From: Adiantum capillus-veneris
Taxonomy: Eukaryota > Streptophyta > Polypodiopsida > Polypodiales > Pteridaceae
DNA: 64,000 nucleotides
Assembly: GCA_014529385.2 (NCBI GenBank)
Contig: CM043958.1
Span: 157,263,793 to 157,327,792 of the forward strand
Direction of reading: 5' to 3'
Every line of letters begins with the position of its first letter. The first letter of the stretch is position 1. The notes beneath the pieces were generated by a model. That model was not told the origin of the DNA. It saw only the letters and a list, made by a program, of their open reading frames with translations, and did not search any database. Shown in pieces: positions 10,427 through 20,560 of the stretch. The translations under genes were made by a program, and so were the position numbers.

Positions 10427-13400
10427 TGCGTCCCTGCTCAGCCTCGCAGATCGTGTCGTGTTCACTTCGCTGGGAGCTGCTTCCTATTGGCCAGAAGACT
10501 AAAAGGTCCAATGAGAGTTTAAATGAATTATTTAATTACCTAAAGCTCTCACAAAAGGGGAAAGGGGGACATATGTCACAAGGCTATCAATTATGCTTCT
10601 AAATTGTGATTGGCTAAGCTTTGCAGGAGCCAATGGGAGTCCAGCATGAGTAAATAGCAAGAGGGGTCGACCAAGAAGAGAGAGAGGGCTGCATTTTAGT
10701 CTAACACATTGCTACACACACACACACAACTCATGTGTGCAAGAAGAACTCCATCTCCTTCTCCAAGCATTGAGAAGTAGAGGCCTACACCAACAACTCT
10801 TGGCTATGGAATGCAAATCCAACCAAGAGCCAAGCTTCAATGGCATGCTCATCTCCTCTACCATGCTAATTACTAAGCTAAGCTATGCTATTAGAGTGAT
10901 TATGTGAGGAGAATACTTCTTTCTCGTAAGATACATCTTCTTCCTCTCAATCTACCCTCATTCCCTGCTAGCTCTCACCATTTTTGAAGGTGTGTGAGGT
11001 CTTTGGACTGAGGCTAGGGACACTAGGTGTGTTTTTCAAGAATAATTTGGTGCATGAAGCTTCCATCTTCATTGCACCAACGAATTCTGTCAAGGAACAC
11101 AAGAATTGTATTGTACAAAAGTCTCCTTTGATGGGAGAAGTTATAATACAAAGCCTTTATGGAGGGGGACCGGCTCCATGTAAATCCGGTCCTCAACTGT
11201 TGTCAGTTGTTCTATTTCTCTCTCTTTTCAAGTATTGTCAATGCCAAATTAGCTAGGTATAAATTTCTATGTTGCTTTCTCAAATTAAGTACTCTCTCTA
11301 TGCTCATTAGGAACTTGTTCTTAATGAAATGCTCACTATGTTATTAATTTCCGCTACACACAAGTTACTAGCGCATTAAATGTTACATAGGGCTACATCC
11401 TCTGTCGAAGAATCCTCATGCACAAATACATTGCTAGGATGCTCACTATGTTATCAATTTCCGCTACACACAAGTTACTAGCGCATTAAATGTTACACAG
11501 GGCTACATCCTCTGTCGAAAAATCCTCATGCACAAATACATAGCAAGGGGGGACTCTGGGTGTCAGCAAACAAATGCACTACAATGTGTCTACAACTTGT
11601 TGCATCCGGTGGCGTCACACTGAACTTGGTCAGAGGCCAATGAATCTATACCAGATCTGTCACCCCTAAGTCCCATGTGTGGTGTGAGAACTAAGTGGCC
11701 TGGATTTGAAGCCAATCAAGAACTGTGTGTAGGGTCCACTCCATAGGATCCCTGCCGCACAATGGAAAGGAGAATTCTACCGCTGTATCCAGAGCCTCAG
11801 TGCCTCAGGCTGCAAGAAAGAGGACCTGGACTTGAAAGCAAGCCTCCTCCAGGTTGGGAGAAGAATTATCTATGAAGCGTGTGAAGTTGTAAGCGGTGTC
11901 GAGGGGGCTTCTGTAGAGTCCCTCTGAGGTGGAGCAGAAGCGAAGGCGGTGGGCAGGCAAGGCCGCCAAGGGGCGGGAGGACAGGGGCGTAGGAGGTGAG
12001 CAACGGCGTTGAGGAGGGACTGTGCACAAGGGCGGGCAACATCAGGGAGCAAGGGAGCACGAGGGCGAAAGAGGGGGGGGGGGAGGGGGGGCTCAGGGAT
12101 GGCGGGAGGCAGCGAAGAGCAACTGCTGCAACAGTAGTTAGTAGAGATACAGAGGCAACTTGTGGAGCTTCGCTTTGTAGAGGTCTCATTTTCGCCCATC
12201 ACCATGGGTACCTTGCCTCTTCAGCTCTATCAGCTCTATCCCGACACCTTCAAAGGGGAAACGAAAGAGTGCGAAGTGACTGCTATAGACTCGTGCTTGG
12301 TGAAATGGACCACCTTCTTCGATGTGCATCGTTTACGGAGGCCAATGTGTGGGGCAGCTTCTGTTCACGCTAAAGGGGAAGGCCTATTCTTGGTGGGCAA
12401 CATTGCGACGGCAACCCGCAACTTGGGCACAATTCGAACCGACCTTTTGAGTTGCGGTTTAAGTACTTTCATGCGCGATTGAGGCCACTGTAATCACTTA
12501 GTTTTTTTCTTCGGCTGATCATGATATATTGTGCTTGCAAAATATTTTGGTGCTTGCTTATGCGCATATCCTACTCACGTTAGCAGTGATTACTTTGCGA
12601 CATATGTATGGTCTTGAAGGATACTGCCGCAAGTACGCTCTGTATTGCTGGTTTGGTAGTTTGAGTCTTGAGTTTTTGCAGTCTTTTGTAAGGGTCATGG
12701 TGAGTTTTTTTGAAGCCAAGCATTGTGGTGTCTGATTACCCAGTGCGAGGTGGATTAAGTATGCTAGAGATCTCTTTCGTGACCTTGCGATAGGATATGT
12801 ATAGAGAGGACTAGGTGTATTGTACGCCATGTGCGATCTGGTCAATGATAGCGGACTTGGTCAATTAGATACTTTCTATGCGCATGGTCATTGCATGATA
12901 GTTTTTTGACTCTCTGTTTGTTAAGATTTTATCGCATTTAGAGAAGAGATTGTCGAAATTCTATGAGTTTTCTCGCCATAAAATTTTCCCTTGATTGGTA
13001 GCTATGGCATGGTCTTCTAAGAGGATATTTATAATATCTGCAAGCTAGATGGTAAAATTTTTCCATTTGGAAGGAGCAAATCTAGGATGTTTTGATTCAT
13101 AAGAACTAGTTAGTGCCATTGTTTGAATGCCAAGGGGGTGATCTTTACCATTGTTTGTGAGGCTATCACTCGTACTTTATGGCAAAAATTATGCGATACT
13201 TATGAGAAGAAAACTGTTAGCAAAAAGAACTACTTTATGAAGAACCCCTATGAGCTACACATGAAGGAAGGTGGCAACGTGTCAGCACATTTGAATGAGT
13301 TAGAATATACTCTTTAGTCAGCTAACTTCACACAAACTTAACTTTGATGGCGAAATTCATGTTCTTTTCTTGTTGTGTTTCTCGCCTTGCTCATGGGATA

Positions 13401-16400
13401 AGTTTTTTATAGCCATAAGTAATTCAACACCAAAAGACACAATGGTATTTAATGATATTGTTGGCAGTTTGCTTGTTGAGGAGATTCAGAGGAAATCTCT
13501 TGAACCAACCAATTGAGGAGATTCGGAGGAAATCTCTTGAACCAACCAAATTTGGTGATGCTTATGTTGCTCCTTACAAGCAGAGGTGATACTCATGATT
13601 GTGGCAAGTCCAACGAGTGTAGAAATACTCGCAATGAATCTCGTGATTCTATCCATGATGCTGAGTGCTTCTATTGGACATCATATAAAGAGGGATTACT
13701 ATGCATCAAAGAGGGACAGTAAGAAAACGTTCAATGATGACAAGAAGTCCAACAATTCAAACTCTTAAGAGCAAAGCTAAGATTGAGGAAATTAATGTGG
13801 TTGAGTCGCACATAATTGGTCAAGGTAATAGACTATAGTGCATATGTGTTGATGCACATGTTTTGGATATCTTGATTTTTACTTCAGATCTTAGTGCAGA
13901 TGCTCTTGTTATGCTTGAGGTTAGCTATGCACAGAATTGGATGATAGATTCCGGTACGAGTTTCCATGTTATGCCACATAGAGATTGGTTCTCTACCTAT
14001 GCGCAAGGTTATCGAGGTATTGTCAAGTTGGGTGATTCTTATCCACTTGACATAGTTGGCATTAAAGACATTCAGATGGTTCTCTCGAATGGTACAGAAT
14101 TTGTACTACCCAATGTTAGACATGCTCTTGAGTTAGCGAAGAGCTTGGTTTCTATGGGACAGTTTGATGATTTGGGTTACATGACCATGTTTGGGAATCA
14201 GTCTTGGATTGTTAAGAAGGGAAATTTGGTTGTTCTCAAGGGTCAGAAGCATGGTTCACTATATTCCATGCACGTGTCATGTGTCAATGACAATGTTACT
14301 GCTTTAGCCAAGTTGTTGTCTATTGAGTTGTGGCATTACTGGCTAGGCTATATGAGCCAAAATGCAATGAAAACTCTTGAGGGTTTAGTATCTATGGCAA
14401 GCAAATTAGAAGTGTTCATTTGCCCATGATGAGAAAGTAATTGGAACCTTTGGAATTTTAGCATAGTGGCGTATGTGGTCCTATGCCGAGTAAGTCTTTA
14501 GGGGGCACTAGTTACTTTGTGACATTCATTGATGACACCACAATGAAGGTATCCTTTGAAAAGTAAGATGTGGTTTTCTCTACTTTCTAGAAGTTTCTTG
14601 CACTAGTTAAGAATCAGCTGGGCAGAAAGCAGAAAGGTATTGATCATGGTGGGAAGTATTTCTCAAGAGAGATAGTTTACTTCTGTTCAAAGAGAGGAAT
14701 GAAGCGGTAGTTTAGTGCAGAGTAGTTTTCGTACGACGTACGGAACGTCTCGTTCCGTACTGCGGGTCACGTACCGTCCCGTACGTCTCGTACGTTTTGT
14801 ACGTTTTTAAAAAAAAATAAAAATAATAAAAGCAAAATTCACAATTGTGAATGGATTACATTGAGCAGCCCAACTCTCTCTCTCTCTCATGCTCTAGCCT
14901 CTTCCTATTTAAGCAATGCCTCTCCATCTTGTTCTCCAACACTTCCAAGCTCTCAATGCTCATTGCTCTCAAGCTCTCAATGCTCATTGCTCTCAATGCT
15001 CTCACTGCTCAATGCTCCCATGTTCTAGCTCTCAAGTGACAAGCTCTAGAGACTAGAGTCTTGCCTCTCCATCTTCTCTCCATTGGATCTCTCCCTCTCA
15101 AGCTCCCATTGAAGATCTCATAACGTCAAGTTTCTTTAAGTGTAAAGTTTAAACCCAAGGGCCTGAGCCTTAGACGTAAGAATTCTTTGTTTTTTTATTT
15201 TGAACGTACGTAACGTCATCGTACATCTTAATATTTTTTGGTTCGTTTAGTACCGCACATCATCGTACGTGTACAAAACGTACGGGACCGTACGAGACCA
15301 CTATGGTTTAGTGCACCATACATACCAACCGAAAATAGAGTTGGGGAATGGATGAACCGTACTATACAAAACCGTGTTCTTACTAAGGTGGATTTTGGGC
15401 AGAGGCCGTTTTGACAGCATTTTAAAAGCAATGCATATTGTCAACAGATCTCCTAGCACACCATTGAATTGCAAGGTTGCTAAAGAGATGTGATATGGCA
15501 AGAAGCCGCATTATAATCACTTACAGGTCTTTGGTTGCGAGGCATATGGTCATGTGCCAAAAGGGCTTAGGTCAAATTTTGATCCAAAGTCACATAAATG
15601 CATCTTTGTTGGTTTTAGTATTGATGATGAGATGGGTTATCGTCTATGTCACCCAAAATGTCATAAGATAATCAGAAGTTTTGATGTGATCTTTAATGAG
15701 TCAAAGATGCATAGACAACCTCTTAAAGAAATTGAGCGTAGAAGAGTCACATGTGAGAATGTTATCTCAGATGCAGTGTAAACTTAGAAGTCTAGTGATG
15801 TGCCTTCCACTATCGATACTCATGAACCAGAGCACACACCCACAAGATCATGTACGTCAGAGCCACTCCACCCCATTCCTTACACCCCCGTTGTGGAGTC
15901 ACACTAAACAAAGCCCGACGATTGCGCCCACCAAGGCGACGCTCAAGAGGCCCATATTATGGTCAGATCAGAGCTACACTGGAGACACAACACCAGACGC
16001 CTCAGCAGGACAGCCATGGCCACCCTCGTCTATTAGTGACATAGCGTTCAACTCAAGGGATCAATGGCTAGGGACGAATGCAAAGTTTCAGGCATCTCTT
16101 GGACATCCAATCACCACACGAGGGGGGGCTAGAACAATTATTGTTTGCAGACACATACCTTTCAATGGGTGGTACTAGGGGAATGGTAAAGGTGGGCGCC
16201 TGGGAGGGGAAGCGTTGGGAGGGGATTATTCCTTTTGTTGCCAAATAGAAATGGCACGTGGATCGGTAGATCCCTCTATCTCGCCGTGTCACTTATAGTC
16301 AAGGATGGCCCACCTCATAGCCGAGCTCACAGGCTGATCTAGAGACCAATGAAGAGAGAGTACTGGATCTCCCCCTTTTCCTAAAATTTGGCCCTTTTAG

Positions 16401-16502
16401 TTTCCAGCTCTTACCTTCTGATATTATTTTCAGTTTTTTTCGATGAGATGACATCAGACAGATGTGTAATGTGGTACTTGTCTCATAGGCCACATTGGCC
16501 TT

Positions 16503-16547
<45 letters not shown>

Positions 16548-17147
16548 CATCATATAACCTATACACATCTACTGTTAAATGTGGTACTCGACATGTATTA
16601 GTGTATGTGTGTTTGTGTATATGCATGTATGGAGGAAAAGGGGAGGATGGAAAAGTGGTAGGGATGTGTATGCGGGTGTTCAGGCTTGTATGTGTGCATG
16701 TGGGTGTGTGTCCGTAGATGGATGGGGTTTGTGGGTGGGTTTTTCTTCAAATGTGCAGAACCTCTGACCTTGATAGTTGTTAATGATATGCAGATAGACT
16801 TAGCTTCAAAGTCACCTTCTGATTCCAACGGTATAAAACTGGAGGAGATAGAGGGCGGAGATATTTGTTTGCTTCCAGAAGCAAATGTATCAGGACAGGT
16901 TTCTTCAGGAGAGGTGTCTTCAGATGATGACGAGACAACCAATGGTGTTATATTGGAGGAGGAAGAGAATGCAGAAAACCACAAAGAGCTAGATGCATCT
17001 GAATATACGAGTTTGAGCTGGTGTTCAGATGGCATTCCTCGTATTGGCATATCTGTTCGGGAAAGCATAGGTCTCAAGAATCTGCTTGATCTCCTAGATA
17101 AGAAGGTTGTTGCAGGGCCAAAACCTTATGCTGAGATTGAGGCCTAG
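8722..17147 (+). CDS. HflX-type GTP-binding protein, 3' part of the gene (8 exons)
   Basis: The exons are 8722-8793, 9192-9339, 9455-9510, 9593-9643, 9717-9771, 9962-10018, 10111-10233 and 16794-17147 (stop TAG). All have GT/AG borders and phases that join without a shift, giving 304 codons. The first exon carries the HflX glycine-rich signature 'FISGAGETEIQLQRRR'. The G domain follows: G1 GYTNAGKSS, G2 in LFATLDPRSRS, G3 DTVGF, G4 NKID (split by the last intron) and G5-like GISVRES. HflX proteins are ribosome-associated GTPases that also hydrolyse ATP; plant nuclear copies are often organelle-targeted. The N-terminal HflX domain and any transit peptide would lie in exons upstream that I could not find. 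The acidic stretch after G4 ('SSDDDETTNG', 'LEEEENAEN') is longer than in bacterial HflX. The family call is firm; the location in the cell is inference. Confidence 0.9.
10237..10536. repeat. Tandem duplication, 149-bp period, each unit led by (CT)n
   Basis: The segment beginning 'ccttgcgtccctgctcagcc' at 10275 recurs at 10424 with no difference I can see up to 'gaattatttaa' (ends about 10387 and 10536). Each unit is preceded by a (CT)n run. The near identity indicates a recent duplication. The first run lies directly next to the splice donor. Confidence 0.9.
10537..11330. other. Intron sequence, no recognisable coding content
   Basis: It contains a (CA)n run near 10713-10728 and otherwise unremarkable sequence. 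It may be LTR or leader sequence of an unrecognised element, but no primer site was seen. Confidence 0.4.
11331..11550. repeat. Tandem duplication, 110-bp period
   Basis: The unit starting 'gctcactatgtta' at 11331 is repeated from 11441 with only a few differences (for example ttat[t/c]aattt and gttaca[t/c]aggg). Confidence 0.9.
11551..12079. other. Intron sequence becoming GC-rich, no gene recognised
   Basis: Bases 11900-12079 are clearly more GC-rich than the surroundings and include a G-run beginning near 12070. The open frames here are compositional. Confidence 0.4.
12080..12490 (+). pseudogene. Retrotransposon gag fragment (Retrotrans_gag type)
   Basis: Around 12360-12480 the frame shifted from the 12162 start reads 'LFTLKGKAYSWWATL', then 'TWAQFEPTF', a stop, and 'LRFKYFHARLRPL'. 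That is the typical gypsy-type capsid pattern of LkG.A..WW followed by W..F...F..rF. Upstream, at 12100-12160, a Gln/Leu-rich stretch 'EEQLLQQ', stop, 'LVEIQRQLVEL' resembles the coiled N-terminus of such gag proteins. Stops and frameshifts make it a relic. No further domains of the same element follow. Confidence 0.55.
12491..13079. other. Intron sequence, nothing recognised
   Basis: This is AT-rich sequence between the gag relic and copia 2. No LTR or primer site could be identified. Confidence 0.4.
13080..15920 (+). mobile_element. Ty1/copia retrotransposon 2 (relic, no LTRs seen), interrupted by a MULE-like element
   Basis: Gag is readable at 13123-13317 as 'LWQKLCDTYEKKTVSKKN' and 'MKEGGNVSAHLNELE'. 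Protease follows at 13863-14429 with 'WMIDSGTSFHVMP', 'LGDSYPLDIVGI' and 'LPNVRHALELAKSLVSMGQ', then GAG-pre-integrase 'ELWHYWLGYMSQNAM'. Integrase starts at about 14480 with 'GGTSYFVTFIDDTT', is split by the insertion at 14720-15305, and resumes with 'ENRVGEWMNRT', 'VFGCEAYGHVPK' and 'KCIFVGFSIDDEMGYRL'. RT and RNase H are missing. Many stops and frameshifts make it inactive. It lies in sense orientation within the last HflX intron. Confidence 0.85.
14720..15305. mobile_element. 586-bp non-autonomous Mutator-like element with GTACG-rich ends
   Basis: It interrupts the copia 2 integrase and is flanked by a perfect 10-bp direct repeat GTTTAGTGCA (14710-14719 and 15306-15315). Its ends are imperfect inverted repeats: 'tagttttcgtacg' on the left against 'tagtggtctcgtacg', the complement of the right end. 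Both subterminal zones are full of GTACG/CGTAC words. A duplication of about 9-10 bp points to the Mutator superfamily; hAT elements would give 8 bp. It encodes nothing recognisable. Inside, at about 14940-15020, is a short tandem array of 'aagctctcaatgctcattgctc'-like units. Confidence 0.8.
15921..16475. other. Intron sequence after copia 2
   Basis: The first part may still be the Pro/Ser/Thr-rich copia linker ('SPTIAPTKATLKRP'). No further domain was found, and no LTR. Confidence 0.35.
16476..16543 (-). repeat. (GA)n-headed short repeat, copy 5, reverse orientation
   Basis: On the minus strand a (GA)n run (16543-16507) is followed by 'attaaaggccaatgtggcctatgagac', the same core and CTATGAGAC tail as copies 2 and 3. 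It lies 250 bp before the last HflX exon. Confidence 0.6.
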
Positions 17148-18932
17148 CATCAACAGATCCGAGCAGTATTTTGTGTGTATGTTGCGGCTTTACACAAACA
17201 AAATTAGCGGCAAAGGTGGAACTAACATAAGACGATGTGTTGCCAAGTTCCTACCATGCTGATGGTTGAAGCTACCAACCAAACATTGTGTGAGTGTGCT
17301 TTTTACAGGCTCAAGTGATGAAGTCTGGTTTACATTTCGTTTCAAAGGCTGCCTGCACCACTGAAATGTTGCTTGCTCAATGTCTACAGTGTTTCCTCAT
17401 GCACAGATTTTGAGGATGGTAGGAAAGTGGTGGCTATGAGTCTCATCTTCATCATCCAAACTGTTGAAGGTATTCACCCATGTTCAATCCTCCAAAATGA
17501 TGCTGAAGTAATGGCTTTAATTTAATACCGTTAACATCTGGTTTTCTAAGGTTGGCAATTTTTCACTGATCAGAATGTATTCACAGGGCCCATGGCATCT
17601 CTTGTATACACTCATATTGGAAAAAGGGTGTCATGTGTCGGTTTATATGCAAAAGAAGTGAGATTAGTGAGGTCTATAGGCTAGAGGAATACAAACTTAT
17701 CTAAGTTTATTTCTATGTTGTGTCAATCGGTTGAAGGGTCATTTTTGGCAGCTCATTTTTAACCTATTTATTTTTGTTGATTTTTGCTCTGGGGTTTTTT
17801 TTAATTTTCTCCGAAGCCAGCAATCACTGGGGGTTATAGCAAAGGTGCAAAGTTGTTGAGAGAGGGAAGGATTGCCTATTTTATGAAGTATTTCTTGTGT
17901 GTGTGTGTGTGTGTGTGTGTGTTTGTGTTGCTTGATGAGGATTTCCTAAGGTGGCTATTAGGAACGCGTTTGATGCAAACGTGGAACCTCTGCATATGTT
18001 GCCCTTGTTTTCAAAAGCAAGAGGTGTTTGCTGCTGATCTCTGGGTAACCCTCTCATGTCTATGGGATTGGTTATGAACGTAAATGAAGTGGATTATCTG
18101 AAGTCTTTATTGCAGTGCTATACATTAGTAGCTCACAATATCAGTGTTAAATCAAGCATAGTATGCCACATGACACTCATTTTTTCTTGTTCTGGTGGAT
18201 GAAAAGCATGAAAGAATACTCGATAATAATATACTAATGGTTAACAATTATTTGTTGGATAATCGACATGTATTATTTTGAGCATGTCTGCAACTTACCA
18301 TATGAATAGTGGACGATTGGACAAGATATTCTATGATTTAAGGAGAGGTGAAGATAGCAAGAGAGCGCCCCCCTCCCAACTCCCCTTAGGTAGGCGCATC
18401 CACCAAGCTTGTCAAGATGGGCACCACAAAAAGATAAGACATTTATGAGAAGCAAATGCGTTTCTGTCGAGTTAATTCATGTTGCTAGGCAGGATTCCTT
18501 TTCTTTTTTTTAAAGTACCTTATGCATAATAAGGATTATTTTGTGTAGTTTCCTTGGTGCTAGGAACACGGGGAGAGTTTTTGACAAGATCAAAATGATC
18601 TTAATGAGACAATTGACCCTTCGAAAAAAACCCTCCATTTTGCTGAAATTCCCAAACTGCCCCTCGTACTTCAAAAATCCCAGAATGCCCACGTATCCAA
18701 AAACTTACAAATACATACTTTGGCCTGCAATGTGAGCAAAAACCTACATGCAAACCAGACGTGAAAGCCTGCAGCTGCATGTTCTCTCAGCTTACTAGAG
18801 GGCTGCGCGTTGTCTCGTATTACAATCAGGCTGCGTGTTCTCTCTCCAATGCCCAACCTAACCTATATGCAATAGTGTGGGCAGCCTGTATGCAGGGGTG
18901 AGGGCTTCCCTTCTATGTAATATGCAAGAATA
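17148..18932. other. 3' flank of the HflX gene, no gene recognised
   Basis: The 3' UTR should lie at the start. A (GT)n run occurs at about 17896-17922. No clear poly(A) signal can be assigned. Bases 18490-18900 are AT-rich, directly upstream of the MULE transposase, and could hold its left terminal sequence, but I found no matching inverted repeat. Confidence 0.4.
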
Positions 18933-20341
18933 ATGGCACGTAGAGGAGCCTTTATGAGATGTATGGGAAGATTCTTATGCTTTACAGTAGTTGTGAGCAA
19001 ATACATGAGGGAAATTATGGCTAAGAATAATGCAAACATGGTTGAGAACAATGCACCCAAAGCTACCATGTCTATGACTCTTTCAGTCGGTGCTCAATGT
19101 ACTCTTAGTGTGCTTCGTTCAATGGTTCGAGAAGTCTCATTAGAGCTAAGGCTTGCCAAGCCAGATCGATTCAGGTACACCGTTGTATGCAAGGCAGAGG
19201 AATGTAAATGGCGCTTGCATGCATCTTTGATCTCTGGTGGGCTTGGTTGTGTGGTGAAGGCATCTCTTGATGAGCACACTTGTGGTGGTGCTTCACGGCT
19301 TGGAAACAAGGAGGCCACTGCCGATAGGGTTGCATCAAAATATGTTGAGAAACTTCGAGAACACCCAATGTATAGGCAAAAGGAGCTTATGGCCGATTTG
19401 CGTCGAGAAGTTGGAGTTTCAATTTCATACAAGGTTGCTTGGAAGGCAAAGCAACTTGCTTTGGGTATCATTCATGGTGATCATGAAAAATCTTATGGAA
19501 AACTTCATTCTTACTGTGACAAGCTTGTGGCCAGTAATCCAGGTTCTATGGTCCATTTACAACAAACCGTTGAAGGTTGTTTTTATCGCTTGTTTCTTGT
19601 GTTTGGAGCACGCATCATTGGCTTTTCCCATTGCGATGACTTTATTGGGTTGGATGGCACATTCTTGACAAGCAAATATTTTGGTGTAGCCACAGGGATT
19701 GATGCTACGGGGGCTTTGTTTCCAATAGCATTTGGTGTAGTAGATGCGGAAAATAAAGACAATTGGTTGTGGTTTTTGCAAAATGTACGTGATTGCATGA
19801 CGCGTGTTAATGGGGTCACCTTTGTGTTAGACAAGCAGAAAGGTCTTCTAATTGTTGTAGAGCTTGTGTTTCCAGGGTGTGAGCATGCATATTGTATGTG
19901 TCATTTGGGTACAAATCTCAAGAAGAAATGCGACAATGGGGAATTCATTCGATTGTTTTAAGGTTATGCTAATACTAATATCGACTTTGACGAGGTTATC
20001 CCCGGGATGAAGCCATAAGTCTTGGTGCAACGGACTACTTATTGTCCACTTTTCCACTGTCTCATTGGGCAACGATCCACTTAAAAGGCAAGCGTTATGG
20101 ACATTTTACGTCCAACATTGCAGAGTCGGTGGATGCATGGTTGCTTGAGGCTAGAGATAAGCCTATCATATCTATGCTTGACATCATTCGTCGTCGACTA
20201 ACAGCTTGGTTCTATGCACGTAGAACGGAGGGTAAGAAGGCATGTGAGTCTTTGGGAGACAGAGTGCAATTTACATTGGTTGCAAATGTAGAGAAAAACT
20301 TGCGCTATCATAAATCAACAGTCAATCCTCTTTTGCATTAG
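18933..20341 (+). pseudogene. MuDR/MULE transposase, broken and C-terminally truncated
   Basis: The 342-codon frame at 18933-19961 contains a MuDR-type DNA-binding region (about residues 55-117, 'YTVVCKAEECKWRLHASL' ending in 'EHTC'). The MULE transposase domain follows with 'FIGLDGTFLTSKYFGV' (first catalytic Asp, residue 241), 'FPIAFGVVDAENKDNWLWF', 'FVLDKQKGL' (second Asp, residue 300; the family usually has SDRQ.G) and 'CEHAYCMCHL'. After a stop and a short lesion the frame resumes at 20042-20341 with 'GKRYGHFTSNIAES' and 'ARDKPI'. The SWIM zinc finger that normally follows is absent. The open 5' two-thirds suggests a fairly young copy. No terminal inverted repeats were identified. Confidence 0.88.
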
Positions 20342-20343
20342 TT

Positions 20344-20560
20344 TTTTGTTTGAGCCTATGTATTTTATCAAATATAGTTGTTTTCTCCCTATTTTTGTAA
20401 AAGTTATCAATCACATATCCTTTTCACTCAGTTTTTTCATTATTGTTTGAGCTTATGTATTTTATCAAATATAGTTGTTTTCTCCCTATTTTTGTGAGAG
20501 TTATCAATCACGTATCCTTTTCACTCAGTTTTTTCATTATTGTTTGAAAATTGGTTGATA
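20344..20560. repeat. Tandem duplication, 97-bp period
   Basis: 'tgagcctatgtattttatc' at 20351 recurs as 'tgagcttatgtattttatc' at 20448. Both copies run through 'ttttcactcagttttttcat' with a few substitutions. It directly follows the MULE relic. Confidence 0.88.

Larger units (their letters stand above)
10234..16793 (+). other. Last HflX intron (6.56 kb, transposon-filled)
   Basis: The donor GTGATC follows the exon end AAG at 10233 and the acceptor 'gatatgcag' precedes 16794. Joining the exons restores the G4 motif N-K-I-D and the frame. A (CT)n run begins four bases inside the donor. The intron holds a 149-bp tandem duplication, a 110-bp tandem duplication, a gag fragment, copia 2 and one reversed (GA)n-headed repeat. 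Confidence 0.88.

Noticed and set aside
10695-10715. 'aacacattgctac' match to the outer edge of the copia 1 LTR (6611-6624)
   Set aside because: The match is only 13 bp and is next to a simple repeat, with no further LTR similarity.
11866-12205. Proline/Ser-rich minus-strand frames
   Set aside because: They arise from GC-rich composition. The + strand carries the gag motif, and no known domain fits the minus readings.
16598-17077. Open minus-strand frame of 159 codons
   Set aside because: It is antisense to the last HflX exon, whose + strand reading has domain evidence, and it is Ser/His-rich only because of the complementary sequence.
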